Origin: Chersky-822 sp035553055
Lineage (GTDB): Bacteria; Actinomycetota; Actinomycetes; Streptosporangiales; Streptosporangiaceae
DNA: 17,396 nucleotides
Direction: 5' to 3'
NCBI GenBank assembly: GCA_035553055.1
Contig: DATNEK010000205.1
Coordinates: forward strand, 1-17,396
The translations under genes and the position numbers were made by a program. Positions 8,601-17,396 of this stretch are shown piece after piece. The notes beneath the pieces are model-generated. The model worked only from the letters and a program-made list of their open reading frames with translations. It ran no database searches and was not told the DNA's origin. Every line of letters begins with the position of its first letter. Within the stretch, counting starts at the first letter, position 1.

Positions 8601-8977
8601 CGGGCGACAACACCAAGAACATCGACGCCACGCTGGGCGCGGACGGCGCCATCTCAGGCACCGTGACCAGCCACGGTCACACGCCGGTAGCGGGCGAGTG
8701 CGTAACAGCCACGCCAGTGGCTCCGGTGCCTGACCCGGTAACCGATTCCGTCCTCGGTCCTGTCGTCGGCGTGACCGCCGCCGACGGCACCTACACGCTG
8801 GTCGGCCTGCAGCCAGGCAAGTACAAGGCGAAGTTCTCTGTCGGCTGCGGCGATACCGGGTTCGACACGCAGTGGTGGCACGGCGCCAGTTCGGAGGCCG
8901 GCGCCACGATCATCACGGTGCCAGCGAACACGACAGTCGCCGGCATCGACGCCAAACTGCACCACGACGGCGACTAG
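5630..8977 (+). CDS. Secreted protein of ten carboxypeptidase-regulatory/CnaB-like domains
   Basis: The 1115-residue product opens with a Sec signal peptide (basic MRIQPTALR, hydrophobic core, cleavage likely after APAQA near residue 32). Ten tandem beta-sandwich domains of about 96-105 residues follow, beginning near residues 60, 202, 306, 409, 505, 604, 706, 811, 902 and 1006. A linker rich in Ala, Ser and Arg (about 155-200) separates the first two. Each domain shows G-x-I-x-G-x-V, then G-[IV]-C-V, a [GA]-x-[YF] strand, L-x-P-G-x-Y and a second cysteine, usually closed by an aromatic QW motif. This is the pattern of carboxypeptidase regulatory-like / SdrB-type domains. I count exactly 20 cysteines, two per domain. 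There is no sorting signal or C-terminal helix, so it is probably released or non-covalently held at the surface. It lies divergent from the DUF6916-like gene. The ligand is unknown; an adhesive or stalk role is inferred. Confidence 0.87.
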   Translation: MRIQPTALRAASTVTILGTALAAALLSAPAQASGSGANTGTSPRTHLSLSAATAPAGEDGVIAGVVDGTGGMPLTGVCVVATGSGGSTAAVTRSDGRYSIAGLRPGGYTLHYSACAAGSRYADQWSGGASWPGGAATVTVARGQAREAAPVTLRTTTSAVPAAISRAMARLSSAPAIPGGLARLRSAALSAATKPAAGAKQGAITGNVTGAGKPLRGICVIAYGSGFGQVHTSKTGHFRIAKLRPGRYTVIYATEYCGESNSDSNSNWLPQIYKNVNGPAFRHPTAVRVTAGHTTAGINAALQLGGQISGTVRSQHGKSLLSRVCVFAQGKDGRFFVGRFGISGKKGRYTVHALFPGKYKVAFVPEYCGNTGNYTPQWWPDSATQKHAKTIVITHGLLVKNVDAALRPGAILTGVARAGGPSGALLKGICVSVQPLRVQGPFPIFAFTRTGSGGGYRVVGLTTGKYRVFFNRGCGNNGNFLPVQRSVSVVVGHTTSGFDGFMPAGAIIKGTVTNSHGAPVRGICVSASGARSGGGNTTNAHGTYSIIALQTGSYTLSFSGGCGNPGSYAPQYYRGQVNLGAANAVNATAGRTTSGIDATMQPGGTITGIVTDSSGRRLNRVCVLVENPSLARYGFPFNVTFTKHGAYTVRNLIPGPYSVNFDCFLSSNRFASQWFMNQPGEGSADLVSAPAGVVTSGISAALRHGGFITGVVTKSGGKRFSNICVEATPHGGPVAAFNFFTDRSVAYTDGSGDYRLGPLAATTYDVRFGCAGNRFANQWYRASASRASATPVTVTNGGTTTGIDAALTGGGSISGVVTAGANHPQPDVCVEAQDTADDSFGFAYTGVHGHFTISGLSSGPYKVTFFDCGFGRHHILLGTATRLATVIAPKAVTLNEKLVPAGSISGLVLGGPGAAPQAGVCVVAVPVSPNVSYDYELTGSHGRYQMTGLAPGKYNVYFGDPFCVFSGSGYAPQWYNDQASQATATQVTVTSGDNTKNIDATLGADGAISGTVTSHGHTPVAGECVTATPVAPVPDPVTDSVLGPVVGVTAADGTYTLVGLQPGKYKAKFSVGCGDTGFDTQWWHGASSEAGATIITVPANTTVAGIDAKLHHDGD
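5807..8974 (+). repeat. Ten tandem approximately 100-codon domain repeats
   Basis: The repeats are degenerate in DNA but clear in protein. Shared positions are the starting G-x-I-x-G, the G-[IV]-C-V cysteine, the L-x-P-G-x-Y turn and the second cysteine, followed by a QW or Q-aromatic pair. The QW-type pair is missing in domains 4 and 8. The divergence between units shows an old array, unlike the recent duplication seen at positions 1-475. Confidence 0.85.
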
Positions 8978-8992
8978 CTGATCCAGTCCGTC

Positions 8993-9026
8993 CTTGGGCG
9001 CACTACGACCTCGTAGTGCGCCCAAG
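8993..9026. terminator. Perfect 16-bp inverted repeat between convergent genes
   Basis: CTTGGGCGCACTACGA (8993-9008) is followed by two bases and its exact reverse complement (9011-9026). It begins 16 bp after the stop of the ten-domain protein and lies 34 bp before the stop of the convergent gene. It has no T tract, which is usual for actinobacterial terminators, and should work in both directions. Confidence 0.8.
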
Positions 9027-9059
9027 TCGTGCCCTGCGGCGCCCGCTCCGCAAGCCCGC

Positions 9060-10292
9060 TTAGCCGCGGTCGCCGAGTACCGGCGCGGTTCCGGTCGGCA
9101 GTCGAACCGCCTGTACCGACAACCGCGTGTCACCGGGCTGCCAGGACGCTAGTTCTGCCAGGCCGGACGGCAAGGCAATGGCGGCCAGCAGCCGGTCGCT
9201 GCTTGCCTGCCATCCGAAACGTACGCCGATCAGCGCGTTGATCGTGGTTCCCGGCAGGACCGTGACGCGCCCGCTGGCGGTGTTGATCACCTCAAGGCGC
9301 GTCGCGGCGGCTGATCCGTCCCGCTGCACGTCGGTCGTTACCTGGAGGGCCAGAAGGCGCCCGTCCGCGCTGAAGGTTCCAGCCACCGCCCAGGCGCCGT
9401 GAGGCAGCCGGACGGTCGGACCCGCCATGGCCGGCAACCTGAGAATCCTCAGCGGGCACATGCCAAGGCACGGATCCCAGGCGATCTGGCCGGGACTGGC
9501 CGCGATCACATTGGTGAAATAGCGTCTAACCTGCGCCGTCACCGGGTCCCATAGATAGTCCCTGACCGGCCCGGGCCCCTGTTCATAGGCGGCGAGCAAG
9601 AGCCCGCCTTTCACGGCCCGGTCGATCACATAGCCGGCTGGCAGCTGCGCCGGCGGGCCGACGCCCTGCCCTGCTGTCGTGACCTCCTGCGTCGTGCCGG
9701 ACGCGGCAGCGATATCGGCATCAGGCAGGTACGCAGTCAGCCACAGAGCACCCAGGTTCGCGGCCGCGGCCGCGTTATAGGCCGCGCCGACCACAATGGC
9801 CTTAGCCGATTGACCGGGGATGTAATACACCGCTGGCGGCGCGTCGCACACCTGGCAGTTCGCCTGCGGCGGACTGTACCGCTGAACCGCCCACCCGCCA
9901 GCCACGCGAGTGAACCCGTAGCCCGGCCCCCATGCCGGCAACCCGGCGATCGGCTGGAAGGAGCCGGTGGCGGTCTGCAACCAGCCAGGCCGAGGACCGG
10001 TAAGCAGCAGCCAGCCGACACCTGACGTCGCGGGTATGCCAGAAAAGCGAATCGGCTCATTCGAGCCGCCGCTGGTCACTGTGGCACCAAATGGCAAGGC
10101 GGGTCCCCGCGCGGGCGGCGCCGCGGTCCGAGCGCCGGATCCAGCGGCGGGCCGGTGGGCTGCTGGCCGGTCGACAACGCCGCGTATGAGCAGCGCGATC
10201 GCCACGAGGACAACCCCGGCCACGGCAAGCACCATGGGCGAGGTCCATCGCGGCGGCTCGCTGTCCGGGCCGTGGCCCAAGATATCGGCCAA
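9060..10292 (-). CDS. Membrane-anchored extracytoplasmic protein of unknown function
   Basis: The TTG start at 10292 gives 410 residues. A short polar N-terminus (to about residue 19) precedes one strong transmembrane segment (about 20-37, VLAVAGVVLVAIALLIRGVV). A Pro/Ala-rich linker and an external domain of about 340 residues follow. That domain is rich in short strands with W and G turns (GWLLLTGPRPGWL, GGWAVQRYSP, ADGRLLALQVTT), suggesting a beta-propeller-like fold. It has two close cysteine pairs, CQVC and CLGMC. I recognise no catalytic motif. It lies about 50 bp after the zwf-like gene on the same strand and may be co-transcribed. The start is uncertain: a good GGAGG (10316-10320) precedes an ATG at 10311 in another frame, while this frame has only TTG with a weak AAGGGG upstream. 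Confidence 0.72.
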   Translation of the reverse strand: MADILGHGPDSEPPRWTSPMVLAVAGVVLVAIALLIRGVVDRPAAHRPAAGSGARTAAPPARGPALPFGATVTSGGSNEPIRFSGIPATSGVGWLLLTGPRPGWLQTATGSFQPIAGLPAWGPGYGFTRVAGGWAVQRYSPPQANCQVCDAPPAVYYIPGQSAKAIVVGAAYNAAAAANLGALWLTAYLPDADIAAASGTTQEVTTAGQGVGPPAQLPAGYVIDRAVKGGLLLAAYEQGPGPVRDYLWDPVTAQVRRYFTNVIAASPGQIAWDPCLGMCPLRILRLPAMAGPTVRLPHGAWAVAGTFSADGRLLALQVTTDVQRDGSAAATRLEVINTASGRVTVLPGTTINALIGVRFGWQASSDRLLAAIALPSGLAELASWQPGDTRLSVQAVRLPTGTAPVLGDRG

Positions 10293-10343
10293 TGCGCTTC
10301 GGCCCCTTCATGCGACCTCCGACTCACCCATGCTAATGAGTAC

Positions 10344-11783
10344 TCAACCACCCGGACAGTGTCGCTTTACCCTCCCTGACGACACACGGTCGGGCAGCCA
10401 TGGGTAGTGCCATGCCGCGAATCCGCGCACGATGAAGTCGGCGCCAGGCGGCCCGAATGATCCGGGGCGGTAGCGCTGGATCGGCGGCGGGGTGTCGAAC
10501 AGCGGCTGCACGATTCGCCACGTCTCCTCGACGCAGTCCTGGCGAGCGAACAGGTGATGGTCGCCGCGAAGCGCGGCGTCGAGCAGTCGCTCGTACGGCT
10601 CCGGCGGGAGGCCTAGCTCATCGGCGAAATGCAGGTCGAGGTGAACGGGCTGGCTCGTGCCGGTATGCGGGCCCTTGGACTGCACGACCATACGGAGCCC
10701 CGGCTCAGGATCGACGCGCAAGATGAACTGGTTCGGCTCTGGCCTGGGCGGTGCCGGCACGAACGCGATCCTGGGCGGCCGCCGGAAGTACACCCTGACC
10801 TCGGTACCCTTGCACGCCAGGGCCTTGCCTGAGCGCAGGAAGAACGGAACGCCTGACCACCGCCAGTTGTCGATGTCGAGCCGGAGCGCGACGAACGTCT
10901 CGGTCGCCGAGTCACGCGCCACTCCCGGCACCTGGAGATAGCCTTCGTACTGGCCTCTGACGCACCGCCCTGGCTGGGCGCCGGGCATGGCGCGGAACAC
11001 CTCGACCTTCTTGTCCTGCAGTTCATCGGCGCTGGCCCCGGCCGCAGGCTCCATCGCTATCAGTCCGATCATCTGCAAAAGGTGGTTCTGCACCACATCG
11101 CGGAGAGTCCCAAGCGAGTCATACGTCGCCCCCCGGCTCTCCACTCCCGCCTTCTCAGCCATGGTGACCTGCACGCACGCAACGTTCTGCCGGTTCCAGA
11201 CCGGTTCGAGAACAGCATTGGCGAATCGGAGAAACTGAATGTCCATCACGGGTTCCTTGCCGAGGAAGTGATCGACCAGCAACAGCTGGTCCCGTCCAAG
11301 GAATTCGGACATATCATGATCTAGCTCACGAGCCGAGGCCAGATCGTGCCCGAACGGCTTCTCGACGGCAACCGTGGCGTCATCAAGCAGTCCCGCCTTG
11401 CCGAGAGCCTGGACTATCGGGGCGAACGCGCCCGGGGGCGTCGCCAGGTAATACAGCGGATGCCTGGCCGTCCGCAGAGCGGTGGCCAGCCGTTCGCATG
11501 CCGCCGGATCCGCTATGTGGCCAGGCACGTACGTCATCTGGTTCGCTAGCACCTGAAATGTCGCCTCGTTCAGCCGGTCGAGGTGTTCGTTGATGGCCTG
11601 CCGCGCGAGCGCACGCAGCGCCGACGTCGTCATGTCCGCGACGTCGACGCCGATCACCGGCACCCGCAGCAGGCCTCGATCCGCCAGCCGGTAGAGCGCG
11701 CGGAACGTCATCTTCCTCGCGAGATCCCCGGTAATACCGAAGATCACCAGCGCGTCAGCCGGGGTCACGTCGGCGGGTATCAC
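10344..11783 (-). CDS. zwf: Glucose-6-phosphate 1-dehydrogenase
   Basis: The enzyme oxidises glucose 6-phosphate to 6-phosphogluconolactone with NADP+, the first step of the oxidative pentose phosphate pathway and a main NADPH source. With the chosen start it has 479 residues, a normal length. Visible are the nucleotide-binding FGITGDLARK (15-24), EKPFGHD (141-147) and the substrate-binding/catalytic DHFLGKE (171-177, His172 in the usual DHYLGKE motif). The SGVPFFLRSGKAL segment is also typical. I chose GTG 11783 because GGAGG (11788-11792) stands just before it and homology begins there; the longest open frame would start with TTG at 11885 and add 34 unlikely residues. No opcA, tal or gnd gene is nearby, so this may be an accessory isozyme. 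It is divergent from hsp20, which hints at a shared stress role. Confidence 0.92.
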   Translation of the reverse strand: MIPADVTPADALVIFGITGDLARKMTFRALYRLADRGLLRVPVIGVDVADMTTSALRALARQAINEHLDRLNEATFQVLANQMTYVPGHIADPAACERLATALRTARHPLYYLATPPGAFAPIVQALGKAGLLDDATVAVEKPFGHDLASARELDHDMSEFLGRDQLLLVDHFLGKEPVMDIQFLRFANAVLEPVWNRQNVACVQVTMAEKAGVESRGATYDSLGTLRDVVQNHLLQMIGLIAMEPAAGASADELQDKKVEVFRAMPGAQPGRCVRGQYEGYLQVPGVARDSATETFVALRLDIDNWRWSGVPFFLRSGKALACKGTEVRVYFRRPPRIAFVPAPPRPEPNQFILRVDPEPGLRMVVQSKGPHTGTSQPVHLDLHFADELGLPPEPYERLLDAALRGDHHLFARQDCVEETWRIVQPLFDTPPPIQRYRPGSFGPPGADFIVRGFAAWHYPWLPDRVSSGRVKRHCPGG

Positions 11784-11787
11784 TTGG

Positions 11788-11792
11788 CCTCC
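11788..11792 (-). promoter_or_regulatory. Ribosome binding site deciding the zwf start
   Basis: GGAGG on the minus strand is followed by CCAA and GTG 11783. The four-base spacing is a little short, but no comparable site precedes the other in-frame starts. Confidence 0.6.
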
Positions 11793-11828
11793 GATCCCAG
11801 TCACTAGTAGGTCGAGTCGGCGCGTCGG

Positions 11829-11849
11829 CTTTGCCCAAGCCTGGCAAGG
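11829..11849. promoter_or_regulatory. Imperfect 7-7-7 inverted repeat in the zwf/hsp20 divergent region
   Basis: CTTTGCC, seven bases, then GGCAAGG; six of seven pairs match, five of them contiguous (TTGCC/GGCAA). It is about 45 bp upstream of the zwf start and about 90 bp upstream of hsp20, a suitable place for a shared operator. The arms do not match HAIR (HspR, CTTGAGT/ACTCAAG) or CIRCE (HrcA). The remaining bases of the 156-bp region show no convincing promoter hexamers. Confidence 0.3.
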
Positions 11850-11928
11850 CCGGGGACTTCGCGCTTCGTCAGTTCGGGTAGTCAACGGGTGGCCCGCGCC
11901 CGCGCGCTCTTTCGAACCGTTACTACCT

Positions 11929-11933
11929 GGAGG
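11929..11933 (+). promoter_or_regulatory. Ribosome binding site deciding the hsp20 start
   Basis: GGAGG with a six-base spacer before ATG 11940. This is a far better site than anything before the in-frame GTG at 11889. Confidence 0.8.
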
Positions 11934-11939
11934 TCAGTC

Positions 11940-12401
11940 ATGGCAATGCTGCCGGCCCGCCGCGGCGGGCAAAGTCTCACGATCGTCGATCCGTCACGTG
12001 AGTTCGAAGACATCTATAACCGCATGGGCCAGCTCATGGATCTCGCGCTCGGCGACTTCGTGATGCCGAGAGAAGGAAGCATGGCCTGGTCACCACTCGC
12101 CGATGTCATCGAGAACGACGACGGCTATGAGATCAACGCAGAACTGCCCGGCATAAGCAAGGACCAGATCGACGTCCACGTGCAAGATCGCGAGCTGATT
12201 ATCAGCGGCGAGATGAAGAACGGCCAGCGCGGCCGGATGCACCGCAGCACGAGGCGCACCGGCCGGTTCGAGTACCACACCTACCTGCCGGGCGACATCA
12301 AGCCCGACAAAGTGAACGCGACTCTATCCAACGGCGTTCTCAGCGTGCGGGTGCCGAAATCCGACATGGCCAAGCCGCGCCGAATCGAGGTCTCCACCTA
12401 G
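11940..12401 (+). CDS. Small heat-shock protein, Hsp20/alpha-crystallin family
   Basis: The product is an ATP-independent holding chaperone that binds unfolding proteins and passes them to DnaK/ClpB. From ATG 11940 it has 153 residues. A variable N-terminal region (about 1-48) leads into the alpha-crystallin domain, which runs from WSPLADVIENDDGYEI to the conserved LSNGVLSVRVPK (about 124-135, the family A-x-x-x-G-V-L pattern). A short C-terminal tail follows; it ends KPRRIEVST, with IEV as the likely I-x-V/I motif used in oligomer assembly. The longer frame from GTG 11889 adds 17 residues with no ribosome site. It is convergent with clpB and divergent from zwf, so it has its own promoter, probably stress-responsive. 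Confidence 0.93.
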   Translation: MAMLPARRGGQSLTIVDPSREFEDIYNRMGQLMDLALGDFVMPREGSMAWSPLADVIENDDGYEINAELPGISKDQIDVHVQDRELIISGEMKNGQRGRMHRSTRRTGRFEYHTYLPGDIKPDKVNATLSNGVLSVRVPKSDMAKPRRIEVST

Positions 12402-12417
12402 CCGCGCACGCAATGAG

Positions 12418-12453
12418 GGGTGAACCAGTCACTCACCAGCGACTGGTTCACCC
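12418..12453. terminator. Perfect 13-bp hairpin between hsp20 and clpB
   Basis: GGGTGAACCAGTC (12418-12430), a ten-base loop, and the exact reverse complement (12441-12453). It lies 16 bp after the hsp20 stop and 48 bp after the clpB stop in the other direction. It lacks a T tract and probably terminates both convergent transcripts. Confidence 0.78.
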
Positions 12454-12501
12454 AGGCACGCAACTGGTCGGCCGGGAGGCGAGGCCGACGCGTTCGTCGG
12501 G

Positions 12502-15156
<2,655 letters not shown>

Positions 15157-15160
15157 TTGC

Positions 15161-15472
15161 TTACCCTCCTGACCGTCGGGAGGCGCGCAGGGCGGCCTCA
15201 AGCACGGCGATCCGGTCGAGCAGGTCGGTGACGAGGCCGACGGCCGCATAGTTGAGAGCAAAACCGGCGCGCAGGCGCTGCACCCGCGCCAGCGCGCCGA
15301 CCTGACCAGGGGAGAACCACAGCTCGCCCGCCCGGTCGCGCTCGGCGTCGACGACGCCGAGCGCGACCAGCCGCCTGATCAGGTCCGGGTGGGTGCCGGT
15401 CGCGCGGGCGAAGGCTTCCAGGCCGAGCCCCTGGTCGCCCGGCCGCGACACCCGGATCAGCGCGTAGGTCAC
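15161..15472 (-). CDS. cbpM: CbpM-like modulator of the J-protein CbpA (MerR-type fold)
   Basis: The 103-residue product has a MerR-like helix-turn-helix start (LEAFARATGTHPDLIRRLVALGVV) and then a WFSPGQVGALARVQRLR helix and a leucine-rich C-terminal helix (VTDLLDRIAVLEAALR). This order matches Escherichia coli CbpM, which shares the LGVV turn, the W-F segment, RLR and a final coiled helix, and binds the J domain of CbpA to inhibit it. HspR, the usual repressor at this operon position in actinobacteria, is a similar MerR-fold protein, but typically keeps an R-Q-Y-E-x-x-G motif that I do not see. Start GTG 15472 overlaps the cbpA stop by four bases (GTGA); its TAA is four bases before clpB. 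CbpM is my preferred call, HspR the alternative. Confidence 0.78.
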   Translation of the reverse strand: MTYALIRVSRPGDQGLGLEAFARATGTHPDLIRRLVALGVVDAERDRAGELWFSPGQVGALARVQRLRAGFALNYAAVGLVTDLLDRIAVLEAALRASRRSGG

Positions 15473-16422
15473 CGCTGCCGCCTCGCCTCGAAGTCGGACA
15501 CCGCCGCGAGCTGTTCGAAGAGCCGCCGCTCGGCGTCGGAAGGTCGGTCGGGGACCATGATCCTGGCCTCGGCGAAAAAGTCACCCGCCTTACCTGTCCG
15601 GTTGGGCAGCCCGCGGCCGCGCAGCCGCAGCCGCCGGCCGCTCGATGTGCCGGCCGGAACCTTGACCTTGGCCTCGCCGCCTGGCGTGTCGATCACGACC
15701 GAGGTGCCGAGCGCGGCTTCCCACGGCGCCAGCCGCAGCTCGGTGTAGATGTCACGGCCGTGCAGCCGGTAGCCGGGATGCGGCATGATCCGAACGACCA
15801 GGTACAAGTCGCCTGGCGGTGCACCGTCGCTGCCGTGCCCGCCCTGGCCCGCCAGCCTGATCCGCTGGCCGTCCGTGACGCCGGCCGGCACGTCAACGTC
15901 GAACGAACGAAAGGCCTCCCCGTCGCTGAGCGTGACGGAACTGCGCCCGCCGCGATAAGCCTCCTCGACGCTCAGCGACAGCTCGGCCTCCTGGTCGGCG
16001 CCGCGAATCGGCCCCCAGCCGCGCCCGGGCCGACCGCCGAAGAACCCGCCGAAGAGATCATCGATGTCAATGTCCGGCTGGCGGAAACCGAACCCGCCGC
16101 CACCTCCGGCGCGACCGGCACCGCCGCCGGCGGCAGTACCAGTGCCGGCGGCTGCCCTGGTGCGCCGGAATGCCTCGGGGTCAACGTCGGGCGGAATCTG
16201 GCGGAAGTCGGCTCCGAACGCGTCATACCGCCGTCTGGTCTGCGGATCGGACAGCACGTGATAGGCCTCGGATGCGTCCTTGAACCGCTCTTCGGCTGCC
16301 GGGTCAGCGTTGACGTCTGGGTGGTACTGCCTGGCGAGCTTGCGATAGGCGCGCTGGATTTCGTCCTGGCTGGCGTCCGCGGCCACGCCAAGTATCTGGT
16401 AGAAGTTCTTGTCCGGCGGCAA
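15469..16422 (-). CDS. cbpA: CbpA-type J-domain co-chaperone (DnaJ without zinc finger)
   Basis: This protein stimulates the DnaK ATPase and delivers substrates. In its 317 residues the J domain is at about 5-70 with the essential HPD at 34-36. A Gly/Phe/Ala-rich linker follows (about 88-135, including DIDDLFGGFFGGRPG), then two beta-sandwich substrate-binding domains from about residue 142. The CxxCxGxG zinc-finger repeats of DnaJ are absent, and the protein has no cysteines, so it is a class B (CbpA-like) J-protein. The start is TTG, directly after the grpE TAG, with a GGGGAG ribosome site five bases upstream. The partner downstream is CbpM, as in proteobacterial cbpA-cbpM pairs. Confidence 0.92.
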   Translation of the reverse strand: MPPDKNFYQILGVAADASQDEIQRAYRKLARQYHPDVNADPAAEERFKDASEAYHVLSDPQTRRRYDAFGADFRQIPPDVDPEAFRRTRAAAGTGTAAGGGAGRAGGGGGFGFRQPDIDIDDLFGGFFGGRPGRGWGPIRGADQEAELSLSVEEAYRGGRSSVTLSDGEAFRSFDVDVPAGVTDGQRIRLAGQGGHGSDGAPPGDLYLVVRIMPHPGYRLHGRDIYTELRLAPWEAALGTSVVIDTPGGEAKVKVPAGTSSGRRLRLRGRGLPNRTGKAGDFFAEARIMVPDRPSDAERRLFEQLAAVSDFEARRQR

Positions 16423-16929
16423 CTATTCTCCCCGCGCTTCTCCCGGCCCGGTCGCGACCACCACCTGGGCTGGCCTTAGCTGGTGGTCGCCTTCGCCGTA
16501 ACCGGCGCGCACGACCTCGAGCACAGTGCCGGATTCCGCGGTCGGGTCAGGCCGGGCCGCGACCGCCTCGTGCCTGGCCGGGTCGAACTTCTCGCCGGCG
16601 TCGCTGCGCCGGCCGAAGCCCAGGCCCTCAAGGACGGCCAGCGCCTGCTCCCTGACCGCTTCGACGCCCTCGATGATCGCGTCTGGGTCGGCGTGGGAGT
16701 GCGAAAGCGCCCGGTCCAGGTTGTCGACGACGGGAAGCCATTCCGCGGCCACCGTGCTGCTGGCCTCCGCCCGTGTCCGGCTGACCTGCGTCGCGCACCG
16801 CTTGCGCAGATTGTCCAGGTCGGCAAGGGCGCGCAGCCGCTGGTCCTGCGCCTCGGCGAGCCGAGCCAGCAAGTCTGTGTCTCCCCCGCTCGCCTCCGAC
16901 ACACCATCGCGGGGCTCCGGATCACTCAT
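16423..16929 (-). CDS. grpE: GrpE nucleotide exchange factor
   Basis: GrpE dimers release ADP from DnaK. The 168-residue product has an acidic N-terminal tail and a long helix with the family pattern R-A-L-A-D-L-D-N-L-R-K-R (about 33-44). A further helical region contains LPVVDNLDRAL, and the C-terminal beta-wing shows GEKFDPARHEAVAARPDP, GTVLEVVRAGY and LRPAQVVVA. This is somewhat shorter than typical actinobacterial GrpE (about 200 or more residues), mainly in the N-terminal tail. The ATG overlaps the dnaK stop by eight bases (ATGAGTGA) and the TAG touches the cbpA start, so translation is coupled on both sides. Confidence 0.94.
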   Translation of the reverse strand: MSDPEPRDGVSEASGGDTDLLARLAEAQDQRLRALADLDNLRKRCATQVSRTRAEASSTVAAEWLPVVDNLDRALSHSHADPDAIIEGVEAVREQALAVLEGLGFGRRSDAGEKFDPARHEAVAARPDPTAESGTVLEVVRAGYGEGDHQLRPAQVVVATGPGEARGE

Positions 16930-17396
16930 GCGGGGTGAACTCCGCGTCGATTACCTCGTCTTCGCTGGCGGGCTGAGGCTGCCCGGCACCCTCGGCGCGT
17001 GGCGGCGGAACGGCACCGCCGACCGCCAGGCTCTGGTAGACCTGCCGCAATTCCGCGGTGAGGGCCCTGAACCTGTCAGCGGGAGTTTCCCCCTGCGGTG
17101 ATGACCCTGGTGGACGATCCCCCTCCGCCCCCCGCAGCGCCGTCCGCGCGTCGGCGACGAGCGTCTCCGCCCGCGCCTTCTCGTGCACGGGCACCGCTTC
17201 GCCGCGCTCGGCGAGCACGTGCTCGACCGCGTAGGCGCTGGCGTCGAGTTCGTTGCGGGCGTCGGCCAGCTCGCGCAGCCGCTTGTCTTCCTCCCGGTGC
17301 CGCTCGGCATCGGCCACCATCCGTTCGACCTCGCCAGCGTCCAGGTTGGAACTCTCGCTGATGGTGATCCGCTGCTCGGCGCCGGTGTCCTTGTCC
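16922..17396 (-). CDS. dnaK: DnaK (Hsp70), C-terminal part only
   Basis: The frame is open to the window edge; about 157 C-terminal residues are visible. They begin in the end of the substrate-binding domain (DKDTGAEQRITISESSNLDAGEVERM, given here in part as TGAEQRITI) and continue into the helical lid (VADAERHREEDK, then ELDASAYAVEHVLAE). The tail ends EVIDAEFTPHE, resembling the usual V-x-D-A-E-F/Y ending of DnaK. The ATPase domain lies outside the window. The lid region between the helices contains a Pro/Gly-rich segment (about GDRPPGSSPQGETP). It is the first visible gene of the dnaK-grpE-cbpA-cbpM-clpB operon; the promoter is beyond the edge. Confidence 0.93.
   Translation of the reverse strand, partial: DKDTGAEQRITISESSNLDAGEVERMVADAERHREEDKRLRELADARNELDASAYAVEHVLAERGEAVPVHEKARAETLVADARTALRGAEGDRPPGSSPQGETPADRFRALTAELRQVYQSLAVGGAVPPPRAEGAGQPQPASEDEVIDAEFTPHE

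Noticed and set aside
15161..15472. HspR repressor
   Set aside because: Same fold and operon position, but the WF segment, LGVV turn and terminal helix fit CbpM better, and the neighbouring J-protein is CbpA-like. Kept as the alternative.

Overview
The window looks like chromosomal DNA of a high-GC actinobacterium. The evidence is the strong G/C third-position bias in every convincing gene, the frequent GTG and TTG starts, GGAGG-type ribosome sites, hairpin terminators without a T tract, and an actinobacterial type of chaperone operon. I cannot name the genus. Both ends cut through genes. I see no RNA genes, CRISPR array, insertion sequence or phage integration module.

Region 1 (1-5482) is a surface or appendage cluster. 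It has the 3' part of a very large Ig/cadherin-like plus beta-helix protein, three tandem paralogous genes of the phage tail collar / microcystin-dependent protein (MdpB, COG4675) family, a GNAT acetyltransferase whose start overlaps the third paralogue, and, on the opposite strand, a small protein that resembles DUF6916. The first five genes are closely packed and probably one operon. There are no phage structural, lysis or integrase genes beside them, so this appears to be a host-encoded fibre/adhesin-like set. It is the best candidate in the window for an undescribed system.

Region 2 (5483-10311) has a secreted protein of ten tandem carboxypeptidase-regulatory/CnaB-like domains, each with exactly two cysteines. 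It converges, across a perfect 16-bp hairpin, on a membrane-anchored protein of unknown function whose start is ambiguous.

Region 3 (10344-17396) concerns stress and protein rescue. A zwf-type glucose-6-phosphate dehydrogenase is divergent from an Hsp20 small heat-shock gene. The Hsp20 gene converges, across a perfect 13-bp hairpin, on a tightly coupled minus-strand operon: dnaK (partial), grpE, cbpA (J-protein without zinc finger), cbpM (modulator) and clpB. This gives a complete disaggregation set (holding chaperone, Hsp70 with J-protein and exchange factor, Hsp100) in one place. It uses CbpA/CbpM in place of the usual DnaJ/HspR pair, which suggests an accessory copy in addition to the housekeeping dnaK operon.
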